Shown here: piece after piece, positions 13,151-23,290 of the stretch
How positions within the stretch are numbered: the stretch's first letter is position 1
Layout of the letters: each line of letters begins with the position of its first letter
Assembly (NCBI RefSeq): GCF_001649575.2
Contig: NC_051434.1
Span: 6,691,184 to 6,755,183 of the forward strand
Direction of reading: 5' to 3'
DNA length: 64,000 nucleotides
Origin: Kryptolebias marmoratus
Lineage: Eukaryota > Chordata > Actinopteri > Cyprinodontiformes > Rivulidae
Translations under genes and position numbers: made by a program
The notes under the pieces: generated by a model
The model's database searches: none
Seen by the model: only the letters and a program-made list of their open reading frames with translations
Told to the model about the DNA's origin: nothing

Positions 13151-14253
13151 ATGCTGAAATATGATAAAAGAAGTTTGTTTTTTTATTTTAAACTGCAATA
13201 ACGGTTGACCTGTACAAATAAAGCAGATGTTTTTTTGCTCATTTAGCATCAAAACACAAAGACGTGTCTAGACATGCAACAGTTAGAATTGTTTTTATTG
13301 CTCTGAAATGCTGCTCCAAAAAGAAGTTTTTTTTAAAAATGAAGACTATATCTTTGACATAAAAATAGCCTCCTGGCTACAAAACCTGACACCATGCCTA
13401 AAAATCTCTATTAGTTCATAGTCTTTTATATTTTCATGTTTTTGCATTGCTTCAGAAGGTCTATTATCAAACCAAAATTATGTTGATTACTGAAGAATTG
13501 ACAGAGCAAGTCATGACAAACTCTCCATTCAGAGCTGCCAGTAGCAGTCAGGCCAATCATCTGGTGAATGTTTTCATATATCTGTTATGTTTATTCTGCC
13601 TCTGTCTCTTCTCTGCTCCGAGGCGTGCAGAGCCTCTTGGGCTGATTGACGGAAAGAGGTTCTGGCTCTTGCCAGAGAAGCATGATTGATGCCCTTGAGA
13701 TGGAGCACAGCCAGTGAGGATTTTACTGTCACTCTTGGATGTGCCGAGGGCTCCAAGATGGTAGAGACTTGATATATTTGAGTCAGTGCTCACATGTGGA
13801 GACTGCAGAAGGCACTTTGGTTTGCATATAGAAGTAAGGCAATTCTAAATGTGCATAACGTAGCTGTGGTTCAGAGTCTGCTCTGATTGGTTCTTATGGT
13901 AACATAACACACTACCTACTTCCTTTGAAACCGCTGAAGCACAGGATGAACAGTTTCATTTTTTCTTGTAGCAGCAGCATTGTGCAAACAGCTCCTTCCA
14001 CCACTGGATAACTCACACATGCAAAACACCTGACATCACTTAATGCCACAAAACATGCAAACCTCCCTGCAACTTTACTTTTTCGGCACTCCGAGAGATC
14101 GCACAGGTAATGAGTCAGATGGAATGGGGAGGATGCATTGCCCAGAATAGCTCAACAGACAGGATCTCATCACTCAACGCACACATGTGGAGGCACACCC
14201 AGACACACAGCACGGCGCCTGCAGATGTGCATGAGAGGGAGTCTGCAACTTAC
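13151..14253. other. Non-coding DNA next to the exon donor
   Basis: This is the 5' end of the presumed intron on the minus strand. A GC-balanced island at 13540-13800 carries overlapping open frames on both strands (13557-13793 minus, 13447-13689 plus). None has convincing splice sites or recognisable protein sequence. The island may be regulatory. Confidence 0.45.
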
Positions 14254-14442
14254 TTTTTTGTCGTCTTTCTGGGCTGACGGGTGCGCGTCCTTGTTGTGGT
14301 TGTCAGTGGAGGTCCTGCCACTGGCGTCCGTCTGCCTGTCGTTCATCTGATTCTGCTGACTGGCCCCGGACCGAGGAGAGTCCAGAGGGCAGGGCTCAGG
14401 CTGCTGAACGCCACTTTGGACCTCCATCTTCCTCTGCAGAGC
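14254..14442 (-). CDS. Protein-coding exon, probably the first coding exon of an unidentified gene
   Basis: On the minus strand a branch-point-like TACTAAT (14468-14474), a long pyrimidine tract and TTTTAG precede the exon, and GTAAGT (14248-14253) follows it. The exon is 189 bp, a multiple of three. Its ATG at 14425-14427 has A at -3 and G at +4, a strong initiation context. It opens 58 codons ending in lysine codons exactly at the donor, in phase 0. The peptide starts MEVQSGVQQPEPCPLDSPRS and continues rich in Q, N, D, S and T, ending SAQKDDKK. It is polar, with no membrane segment or folded domain. Such disordered amino-terminal exons are common in transcription factors and RNA-binding proteins, but I do not recognise the gene. 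The five codons before the ATG (ALQRK) are also open, so an internal in-frame exon is possible. The CpG-rich block about 1-2 kb upstream favours the start-exon reading. Confidence 0.72.
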
Positions 14443-14480
14443 CTAAAAGATGAAGAGGAAGAAAAAATTAGTAAACTAGA
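14443..14480 (-). promoter_or_regulatory. Splice acceptor region of the exon
   Basis: The minus strand reads TTTACTAATTTTTTC followed by CTTCCTCTTCATCTTTTAG. The TACTAAT motif sits about 25-30 nt before the AG, the usual branch-point distance, and the tract between is almost pure pyrimidine. This is the strongest evidence that the exon is real. Confidence 0.78.
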
Positions 14481-15499
14481 CAGCTGGACTGCACATTAGA
14501 ACTATGCACATCTCACATAAATCTAAATCAATAACAGTAGCGTTATTCTAACAGCTACTCTCATGACCACTTCATTAGTTTATTGAGGGGGGAAAAAAGT
14601 CTCTGGAGTTTAAAGAACGAGATAATTTTGCTTCTGTGACTCAGACTCAAGGAGCTGCAGTTCATAACGCTCACATGTTTGTGTGGTAGTAGCAGAGAGT
14701 CATCCTCAACACAAACTATAAGTGCTGACAGATAGCATGAGATCTTGCAATATTGAGAATAACGTCATTTACAAGGTTTGACTAAAATGACTACAACTCT
14801 GTCTACTCTTAACACAAGATGATTTTAGTTTAAAAAACTAAGAGGCGAGCGATATAAACTACTCCAAGGAATGCTTTTCTTTTAAGAAAAAATAATGAGG
14901 TTTGAAAAATTGATTGATCAACCAAATGCAAAACATTCTTATAAGTTCTAAAATGTACTGTCATACAGTAAAGAGTGATAATATAAACACGAATACTCAA
15001 TATAGATAAGGATTTAAATATATTAAAGGAAAGTTGTGACCAGAATGCTGTAAATATAACTATTTAAGTGTATGAACATCTATAACAACTTTGTGTTGTC
15101 AAGACTCCAGGCAAAGAAAGTGGCCTGACGAAAATTATCCACCTGAAATCAGCATCAGGGGTGAGGTTTAACACCAGCCACTTCATCCTGCATTCTGGGC
15201 TCATAAATAAATAATAAGTTAGTTAATGTGTCTCTCAGCTGAGATGAAGCATGTCCTGAAAGGCCTTCACTGAGCATTTCATCATGGGGGAAAGTCTGAA
15301 CGCACCTGTCAGTGGAGTTAATTAACACCTGTGACGTAACACGAGATGTAGTTGGCAATTAAGGCGAAACAATTGCTGTAAAAAGCCACTTGTCGAACTT
15401 TGAGAGGCTTGACAGCTTGTTGTAAAAAATTAAAAACTATAAACACCAGCAGGTGAGGCCCAGAGTGAATAAAATAATAATAATAAAGTTTTCTGCTTC
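14481..15499. other. Presumed first intron, no gene seen
   Basis: This AT-rich DNA lies between the exon acceptor and the CpG-rich block. If transcription starts in that block, this is intron 1 of the minus-strand gene. The 67-codon minus frame at 15155-15358 lacks splice support. Confidence 0.5.
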
Positions 15500-16290
15500 A
15501 TTAGTTGCATCCATCCGCTAAGCTAGCGCCGACGCTCAGTTTCAGCTACAAATATATCACGACGCCGAGCCCAATAATAATGATGATGATGTTGTCCGAG
15601 CGACTTGTGGAAACCACCGAAGGGCTGTCGCCCCGCGCGCCGCTTCTGTGCGCTCAAAACGCGGCTTCTACACGCCAGCACGACCGAGCCGAAAATACCT
15701 CTGTCGCTTCTCGACTCCTCGGTGTGTCAGAGGCGCATGAAGGGAGGAAGATGCGGTAGCGCAACTTGCTTTACATCTTTGTTGTTGTTGTTGTTGTTGT
15801 TGTTGTTGCCCCGACGCGGAAAGCCACAGCAGCAGCGCGAGGCGCAACAACAGGCGACCGGCTCATTGAGTTGTATGAGAAGTTGCTCCGTCAAAATAAT
15901 AATAATTTAAAAAAATAAATAAAACAACAAGCTGGCCGAGAGGCTTTAATGCACTTTGTTGCTGCTGCTGCCGCTGTCACGGCGGGTGTGTCCCTTCGAG
16001 CTGTCACCAAACAAGCCCTCCTCCGTCCCTCCCACCTCCCCGTTTTGTCACGGTGACCCGGTGGTGCGTTCAGGTGCACCTTAGAAACATCGTCCGCCCG
16101 CGAGCCGTCTGGGGGCTCCCGACGGACAAAACGGGAAGTTCGTCGCCGTGGGTTCAAGTTTTCAGTTCAGAGACACGGTAAACACGGCAAAACTCCAGGC
16201 GACGCTGGCTTCTTGTGTTTGACGCCTCATAATGAAAAGTTCCCACAGCTGATAAAGGCACCCGAAGCTGTTTTACAGTGGGAGGGGCTG
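15500..16290 (-). promoter_or_regulatory. CpG-rich block, candidate promoter and 5' UTR exon
   Basis: This is the only clear CpG-dense, GC-rich block in the window. CG dinucleotides cluster at 15525-15740 and 15810-16260, unlike the CpG-poor flanks. It lies 1.1-1.8 kb upstream of the minus-strand exon acceptor, where a promoter and non-coding first exon are expected. Possible minus-strand donors include CAGAG followed by GTATTT near 15696 and AAG followed by GTGCAC near 16080; I cannot choose between them. No clear TATA box is present, as is usual for CpG promoters. Open frames on both strands (15505-15910 plus; 15668-15850 and 15891-16157 minus) contain glutamine, leucine or alanine runs from triplet repeats and are probably not translated. 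An unspliced transcript in the other direction cannot be excluded. Confidence 0.55.
15779..15808. repeat. (GTT)n microsatellite, about nine to ten units
   Basis: An uninterrupted GTT run lies in the CpG-rich block. Read on the minus strand it is (AAC)n and would sit in the putative 5' UTR. It makes the glutamine and leucine runs seen in the overlapping chance frames. Confidence 0.95.
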
Positions 16291-16387
16291 ACCTCCACGG
16301 CTGGGGTTAATCAGATGGAAATACATTAAAAAAAATATGAAAATGTTGTATCATCCTTAATTTCAGCCAGGGGTGGAAATTAAAAAT

Positions 16388-16420
16388 TTTGTCCACCAGC
16401 CAACGTGGCTGGTGGACAAA
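16388..16420. repeat. Perfect 15-bp hairpin, 3-nt loop, inside the hAT element
   Basis: Arms 16388-16402 (TTTGTCCACCAGCCA) and 16406-16420 are exact complements around the loop ACG. It lies about 6 bp inside the left terminal repeat, where subterminal hairpins of small DNA transposons are often found. Confidence 0.95.
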
Positions 16421-16459
16421 GACTTGTTGGTAAATTAACTAGTTGTTGGATAATTAATT

Positions 16460-16494
16460 ATCTAAATAACATTCAACCTGAATGTTATTTAGAT
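16460..16494. repeat. Perfect 16-bp hairpin, 3-nt loop, inside the hAT element
   Basis: Arms 16460-16475 (ATCTAAATAACATTCA) and 16479-16494 are exact complements around the loop ACC. This is the second perfect hairpin within about 110 bp of the left end. Confidence 0.95.
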
Positions 16495-17071
16495 AAAAGC
16501 AAAATACAACTTCAGGCGGAGAAAACCCGCATAAAAATGTTTAACTGTGTTTATTCATCTCATCATGGACAACAAGTCCTGTGAATTTGGGGACATTTGT
16601 TCTTTTTTTGCAAAAGTTACCAGGGGGAACCAAATATTTCAGTCGTCTGAAATAATCTGTTCCCCCTCTAAAACACAGGACAAAAATAATTTACCAACAA
16701 CTCCTTACCTGTGTTTATTCCTCTGTATTATGATATTATTAGCACATTTTATTTTTAAAAGAATTATGTTTTTTTGTTTTTTCATGAGAAATATTTGCCC
16801 CTCTAAACAATTCTGTTAATAGATAAGTCATTATTTACGGAGACGCAGGGGGAACCGTATCTGATGGAGGAACGGGGCTCGACGTAACAGCAGCAACTCG
16901 AGCACATTACTGCCCCCTATATGTCAGGAGGACAAATAACACCTTTTCTGTTTAAATTGCCAACCAGCCATAGTGGTGTGTGTGTTGATCAAATTCACCC
17001 GCCACTTCAAATATTTACCCGCATTTGGCCGGTGGCGGGTGCTAATTTCCACCCCTGATTTCAGCTGAATA

Positions 17072-17440
17072 TAGAATATATATCAACTTTATTTCAAGAC
17101 ACAAATAGTCCGTGCCATATTTAAAAATAACAAAGTAATAAAAATAAAATGAAAGACATCTATCACTAAACAAACAAGCAAGAATTCCAATATTTGAAAA
17201 AAGCTAGAAGTGTGTCTAAAATCACCATGTAATACAGATGTCAGAGCTCTTATTAGAGAGTTGCTTGAACCATCCAAACGTTGCATAAATTTACACATAA
17301 AATTTCTCTGCAAAGCATGAAAAGTTGGAATGTTATTCATGACAAACATTTGACTTGCAGATGTCCATCGTGGAAGTCTGAAGAGGATTCTAAAAGTGTC
17401 CTGATAGGCTGCTTGCAGTTTCTTTATTATAGTCTAACAG
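17072..17440 (-). pseudogene. LINE ORF2 carboxy-terminal fragment with 3' end
   Basis: The minus strand reads KKLQAAYQDTFRILFRLPRW, followed by TSASQMFVMNNIPTFHALQR and onward to a stop near 17089. KLxxAYxxTFRIL and LPRWTSASQMFV are blocks typical of the region after the reverse transcriptase in Jockey-superfamily LINEs of fish (CR1, L2 and Rex1 relatives). The stop is followed at once by AATAAAGTTGATATATA, a normal LINE 3' end. Upstream an in-frame TAG near 17437 and loss of homology mark a 5' truncation. I cannot settle the clade. This is a dead copy. Confidence 0.75.
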
Positions 17441-19886
17441 TTAGACTCTAACTGTAGCTGCACCACAGATGGGCTGTATAAAAAGAAGTGCAAAAAGTTT
17501 GAAAAAGTGATCACTAAGTGAGGGCACGAGGGCCAAGTTTGGCCCGTGTGAGGTCACTTCCTGCCCACAGGGGTTGGAGTGGGTGTAAGGGTTGAGAGGG
17601 GTTACAAGGATAAAAACAATGTGAAAAGATGAGTGGTGGTGGGATACTATGGGATTTAATTTATTTTTATTATTTAAAGCAACCTAAAAATATATGAAAA
17701 AGGAGATCATGAAGGTTTAACTGAGTCCTCCTGAGGCTTTTATCAATCTGAGAGATTATTTAGAGTAAATGGCACATAATCTAATGCAGAACTTTGATTT
17801 TCCTCTATTTTACTGTTCATGTTCCACTGATTCTTCTTTGAATGGTAAAATAAAAGATAAAATATTATTCCGTTTTTAATAAGTAAAAGTAAGTAAGTAG
17901 TAAGTAAAATTTTCACTGATAAAATCACAAAGTGCTTCACAAAACACATAAGGAAAGCACATAAAAACAAGTAAAATGCAATACATTGACATTGAGAAAT
18001 AAAGGTTTTTTTGGGTTGTTTTTTTTTTTCGTGGACTTCAAAATTTGTCGACTTTTTAGCCAACTTGCAGTAAGATTTAAATAAAGTCTGCTAACTTTGT
18101 GGGGTTTCTTCTTTCTCTCCTAGAATTCCAGGAAGGTACTAATGTGTAATGTTAAATATTGTCCACAAGGTGGCAACATTAACTCAGAAAACGTTAAGTG
18201 GAGCAAAGTGAAAGAGAGTTTTATGTTTAAAATAACCTGTAAGCAATATTAAAGTATAAAACAAGGCACTCTGAGAATTTTAACTGAGCTTTTGGAGTTC
18301 TATCTGTCATGTTTTCATCTCTATTTCAAGTAGTGAAGACATATCCGGCTAATTCTGCAGTGCTCAAAATTTTAAAATTTGGCAGATCTTTGTTTACCCC
18401 AAAGATAAGGCATTTCCATCTGTTGAGTTGAGCAGGGTATCACATGGGTACTGGTCCATTTTGCCATTTTCATTGCCTTCATGTCCGCCTTTCCTACAGT
18501 AAGAAGCATTCTGTTGCACCGTCTCATCCAAGCAGAAGGGATTTCACCCAAACGAACAACTGCTCTGACAGGCGGACCCTCGTCTGTTCAAACAGAGCTG
18601 CTGATGCCAGAGCAGGCAGGCAGGCAGTGAGAGAGGCAGGTGGATCAGCAGGCGAACAGGCGGAGGGTAAGACTCATCGAAGAGCAGGAGGCTGGGCCCT
18701 GAACACCAGACAGGCATGTGTCCTCTGTGGAAGCCAGCAGGGACGCACATTCAGGCACACTGATGGCCCCCGTCGGCACAAGCAGATGTTTTCTGGGTAT
18801 TGTTGTTCCGCCTCCCTGGTAATTGTTTTCCTTCAGGGCCGGCCAGTGGAACAAGGTGCCAGGTTGTGTTGTGGGAAGGAGTTACGGAGAGATGGAGCGA
18901 CAGAGTGTATTATCAGTCAACAAGGCTGCTTCACGCAGGCTGACCAGCTTTTTTTTTCCCTCCATGTGGCTTGAATTACTGCACTATGAATAGAAAACGG
19001 TCAATCGAATGATTATCATGCTTTGTATTCAGCATCCCAAGCTTGTATAGGCCCCTTTGTGACTGCAACAGGAAAATTTATGGATAAAAAAATTAAAAGC
19101 TTGCAACAAATCACAATGATGCTTGCAGTTAAAATGTGACAGGCTTATACATTGTCCTTGCTATGAGTTTTAACATTTATCTTAAAGTCAACAACATCAC
19201 AAAAGTGGTTAATTGTGTCTTAATTATTGCAATTCTGCAGCACGTTCCCCTCACAGACACTTAGCAGTTTTGTATGGCACAGACAACAGCAACAAAGAGT
19301 GTTAGATAGTAAGTGTTACCACAGTAAAAATACTCTTTTAATTAGTAACTAACGAGACCTTCTATTAAGGTCAGATGTTCACCATACCTCACTGAGGGCA
19401 GAGGCAGAAACAACCCACTAGGGGGCACTTTGAGACTTTGGATCAAAATTAATAACAACAAAGCCTTTTTTTTTTCACAATCAGTTTAATAGTTTGATGT
19501 TAATTCATGCTAAATTTTGTATGCATTTTATGACGCATTTGCATTTTCCCACCTTCCTTCTCGCTGAATTGTAATCATTTAAACTCTTGATTTTGTTCCG
19601 AAAGCATTGTTCCAAAGCCTTATGGGTGTTGTTTTAGTGCCACAGTTGATCATCTTAAATTTGTTCGTTCTATTTTAGGTTTAAATCAAAAATCTGATCA
19701 GCATCCTTCGCAGACCGCCGAATGAAAAGAGAGACCCTGAGGTACGCTGAAGTTTGCTTCATCTGTTGCGAGGGCACGCGGGACTCGAGGGGAAGCTCCA
19801 CTAAAAGTGTCAGCAGTTAAGCATTTTTCGGACTGACGCAAGATGTAAGCAACTCAATGCAATCATCTTAACATGCATTTTTATAC

Positions 19887-19890
<4 letters not shown>
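17441..19890. other. Intergenic DNA, no supported gene
   Basis: No host exon was found. The longest chance frame of the window (18444-18974 plus, 176 codons) lies in a GC-richer part (18440-18970) with AGGCAGGCAGGCAG-type tandem sequence and is discussed as a finding. A short GTAAGTAAGT run occurs near 17885-17905. The rest is AT-rich. Confidence 0.5.

Positions 19891-19972
<82 letters not shown>
19891..19972. repeat. (AT)n microsatellite, about 40 units
   Basis: An uninterrupted AT dinucleotide run of about 80 bp, the longest pure repeat in the window. It produces the tyrosine-isoleucine run in an overlapping chance frame. It is self-complementary, so it can form cruciforms, and its true length may be misassembled. 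Confidence 0.97.
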
Positions 19973-19976
<4 letters not shown>

Positions 19977-22900
19977 AAGATCACACTGGATTCAGTGTTG
20001 GATTTTTCTGTTCATGAACAGATTGCATTTTTATACTCTGTCAAAAGATGCAAGTCAAAATAAAAGAACTTCACATCTGCCTTTTCATTATGTTTGCCAC
20101 TACGCAGGCTCCTTTTTGGTGTGTAATCTTTTTTTTTTTCTATGCCAGACAGAGTCTTCAGTCCTTTGGGCTTCACATATGTTTGTGTCTGGTTTTCTGT
20201 TTGTTTGGTGTTTATTGCAACTTTTTTTTTTTTTTTCTGATTCTGACAAATAAAGAGGCTACAGGGTCTTGTGGCAGCCTTGTAAAGTTGAGGCGGTTAC
20301 CAGCACAATGTGAGAAGACACACAAAAGTCCAGTCTGGTCATAGAAAGGCCCTTTAGACACGTCGTCCTCAAAGCTACGTGATTCTGTTGAATAAAATCT
20401 ATTTGCACAAAAATCAGACTTAAACAGGCAGGAGAACGATTGCAGTGTTGATTATAATAATATAATGGAATGTCATGTAATTTTTCTTCTTTTTAAACAG
20501 CACAACCGTTGCATTTTTATAGTGCAAATATGCAAAACCACAGTTTGTTTTCTTTTACTATTTGCATCCATGTTCTGAGCACTTGTGTGCTCGCTTGTGC
20601 ACATGGCTACCCGCTCGCCGCTGCTGAATCATACCTGTTAAAGTGATAATTCTATGACTCAAACCCCACCCACAGCTGAAAATGATTGAAAGCTTAAGCA
20701 AAGTTCATAAACCACACAGCACATCATCTCCAAAACACAAAAGGGGAAAAAAAACTGCCTGTGAGTCATAAAAAAATGACCCAAAAAATCTTAATTACAT
20801 ATTGATTCTTGTTGTTATTAATTAATACTGAACAAAAACCCATCATAGAGCTTTAAAATTTTAAACAAATACAAATATGTCTAATTACACAGCTACATTT
20901 GTTACAGTTACATTAAATTTTATTTTAGTTGTGTAGATAAATCAAATGTTCTTAGCTATTAAAATAAATTACACATAATTTTTGCTGCGTTTGTGTGATT
21001 GGAACATTGTCATGCTTTCTTTTTTTTCTTTTTTTTTGGACAAAAGCAAAATATGTTGTAAGAGTACTCGTTTTGCTAAAACTAAGCAAGAGGACAAAAG
21101 AACTGTGCCTGCTGATTTACCATGTGTCATCTTCCTTGTTTGTGACTGTGTGTGTGTGTGTGTGTGCCCAAGTTTGTGCATGCACGTGGGTGCCTGTGAG
21201 CAAACACGCATATAATACATGTGTGTCATACGCAGCGTGCACAGAGGTGACATTTTTGCCTTTCTTTGGGTGTGAACTGCAAAACGACTAGAGTACGATT
21301 GGTTTTATAATAGAGGCATCAAAAATAGTTGGGTCTAACTGTATGTGGATTGAAAAAAATAATAAAAAACGAGTGCAATTGTGCTGAAACTGGACGATTT
21401 TATACATACGTTGAAAGTTGGGTTGAATTTTAGTTTCTTAAAAAATGTTTAATTTTTTTATGCTTACAAATTCCACCCTGTTACCAACGAGTCCTAAATC
21501 GTTGACCTGAACTGAAGTGTTTCCCTGACGCTCATCAGAATGTCTCCATAGCTGCTGCACATCAGTGACTCCAGTTAATCGCAGCGTCTTGCTTCATGTA
21601 AAACTACACGCCCAAGTGTTACTTTGCGATTGTTGATGTTTCCAGGCTGGGTTGAATCATTAGGAAGTGATTCTCTCTAACAAGGGCTAAGGAGCTGTCA
21701 GGAGACATTCACAGGCAGGTTTCGCCATGGAGAGTGTGAGGAGTCTTATCAGGGTCTTAGCTGTTTTGCTGCGCCTGTTTATAAAGAGGCTGCTTTATTT
21801 GGAGTGAATGCATTCTAGCAAGGTCTCTACTGTTGCTGTGCGTTGATTAAAAGTGTTTTCACGATTACCCGTAGTGAGTCTATTCCAGCCTAACAGGGTT
21901 ACTAGCAGTTTTAATGAAGGGGAGTAATCATTACATGTGAAAGGGGGTTGCCGGGGTCTCGTGCTGTCTCTCTCTGTCTGCTGGTTGGGAATGTGACGGG
22001 GAACTTTGCCTCCGCTGCTTTAAATAAAGAGAAAAAAATAAACATTAAATTATTCTGTGACTGTTATATTAGAATTATCAACAGTCATAAAACTACTTCC
22101 CCTCTTTTTTTTTCAAATAAGTTTAAAAGTGCACAAGCTCTGACAAGGGTCTTACATCTTTATTTTTGTCTTTCTTTGTTTTGGGTGTTCTGCATCCTCC
22201 TTCCTCTTCTAAAGTTACAGTTGCCTGCTTGCTGTGTAGCTTTTCTGCTCCACTCCTTTAGTTGGCTGTGGTCAGCTTTTGCATTTGCTGGTGTGATTGA
22301 ATTTCTCACAGTTTCTCGTGAATGTGTTTTTTGAAAGTCCTATTCAACATTTGGTGCAACTATAATCGGCACCAAGCCACTACGCTCATGCAGACGTGTC
22401 TGTGGATTCACACATTGAGGCCCTCAGAAGTGTTGTGCCATGTTTTTTAAATTTTTTTTCAAGTTGCAACTTTAGAATTTTCTTTAAGTTAGTGTAAGGA
22501 GCATGCATCAGCTTAAATAAGGTCACTGAATTTTACTGTTTGATAAGCAAAATGGGCAGCTTAACATTATGATTTACATGAAATTAGAGTAGAATATTGC
22601 CAAATTGTGTAAAAAAAATCTCTCTTATTAATGTGCTTTTTAAAAAAAATACATCAAGATAATATCTGGCTTAAATTTCCCTTTTAAATTATTCGACAAG
22701 TTTATTGTTAGACTAAAAGCAAAGCTTCCCTTTTTACTGCATCCACATTCTATAATAATTGTAGAAGTGTCTTTTGCCACCCCTGACGTCCCTTCTTTTT
22801 AACAATCACACGCTCACTTCGCCTTTTCTTCTGTTTTTCAAAAAAGAACAGCTTTTTGTCTTAAATTTAAACATTTCTGCAAGCCCGAGCTTCAGCTATT

Positions 22901-23055
22901 TATATAAGCAGAAGAAAAAAATGTCCCTGGGTTCATCGTGTACTTCTGTTATCAAATCAAACAATTACACATGCAGTCTTGGAGCAGAAAATTACATTTT
23001 GACACAACGGTGAATCTTTGATTAATAAATGGTAACATCTGACTCGGAGCTCTTT
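19973..23055. other. Intergenic AT-rich DNA, no gene seen
   Basis: No exon or transposon was recognised. Contents are long T runs near 20221 and 21022, a GT microsatellite at 21147-21166, and chance frames with cysteine-valine or phenylalanine runs derived from those repeats. Confidence 0.5.
21147..21166. repeat. (GT)n microsatellite
   Basis: About ten GT units. Overlapping short frames owe their VCVCVC stretches to it. Confidence 0.95.
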
Positions 23056-23290
23056 CATTCTCTGCTGGGGCCAATAGATAATAAATGGATGACTTGTGAG
23101 GCTATAATGAAGTGACTGTCTTGTTATTGACAGGGGAGCTTTCGGTGGAAAGTAGCGCTTCCAACCGGGGCCCTTCGGTGCACAGATTATTACTCTGGCC
23201 GTTAAAATGAGCTAATGTTCTGCTGCCAGCGCTCCTCTCCGATGGGACAAAAACTGAATTCCCCTCTCGCAGCTGCAAAACAAAGGTGTA
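23056..23290. promoter_or_regulatory. Candidate conserved non-coding element
   Basis: This complex sequence has a run of likely factor sites: CAATAGATAATAAATGG near 23072, TTGTTATTGACAGG near 23121 (a SOX-like core followed by a MEIS-like TGACAG) and TTAAAATGAGCTAATG near 23202. It is flanked by low-complexity DNA. No splice-supported frame is present. The enhancer call is inference. Confidence 0.35.

Larger units (their letters stand above)
16368..17057. mobile_element. hAT-type non-autonomous transposon, 690 bp, intact ends
   Basis: The ends are a perfect 15-bp inverted repeat, CAGGGGTGGAAATTA at 16368-16382 and its complement at 17043-17057. They are flanked by identical 8-bp direct repeats ATTTCAGC at 16360-16367 and 17058-17065. 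An 8-bp target duplication with CAG ends is the hAT signature. The perfect duplication suggests a fairly recent insertion. No transposase is encoded: the 90-codon frame at 16547-16819 has no hAT features. Two perfect hairpins lie near the left end. The insertion lies beside the 3' end of a LINE relic (17072-17440). Confidence 0.9.

Noticed and set aside
15505..15910. Overlapping frames with leucine or glutamine runs in the CpG block
   Set aside because: Homopolymer runs come from the (GTT)n repeat, and several phases and both strands are open, as expected for GC-rich non-coding DNA.
16547..16819. 90-codon frame inside the hAT element
   Set aside because: It contains no hAT transposase or zinc-finger motif and is F- and I-rich at its end.
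19873..20253. 126-codon frame with a long tyrosine-isoleucine run
   Set aside because: The run is only the translated AT microsatellite; the rest is rich in F and C from T runs.
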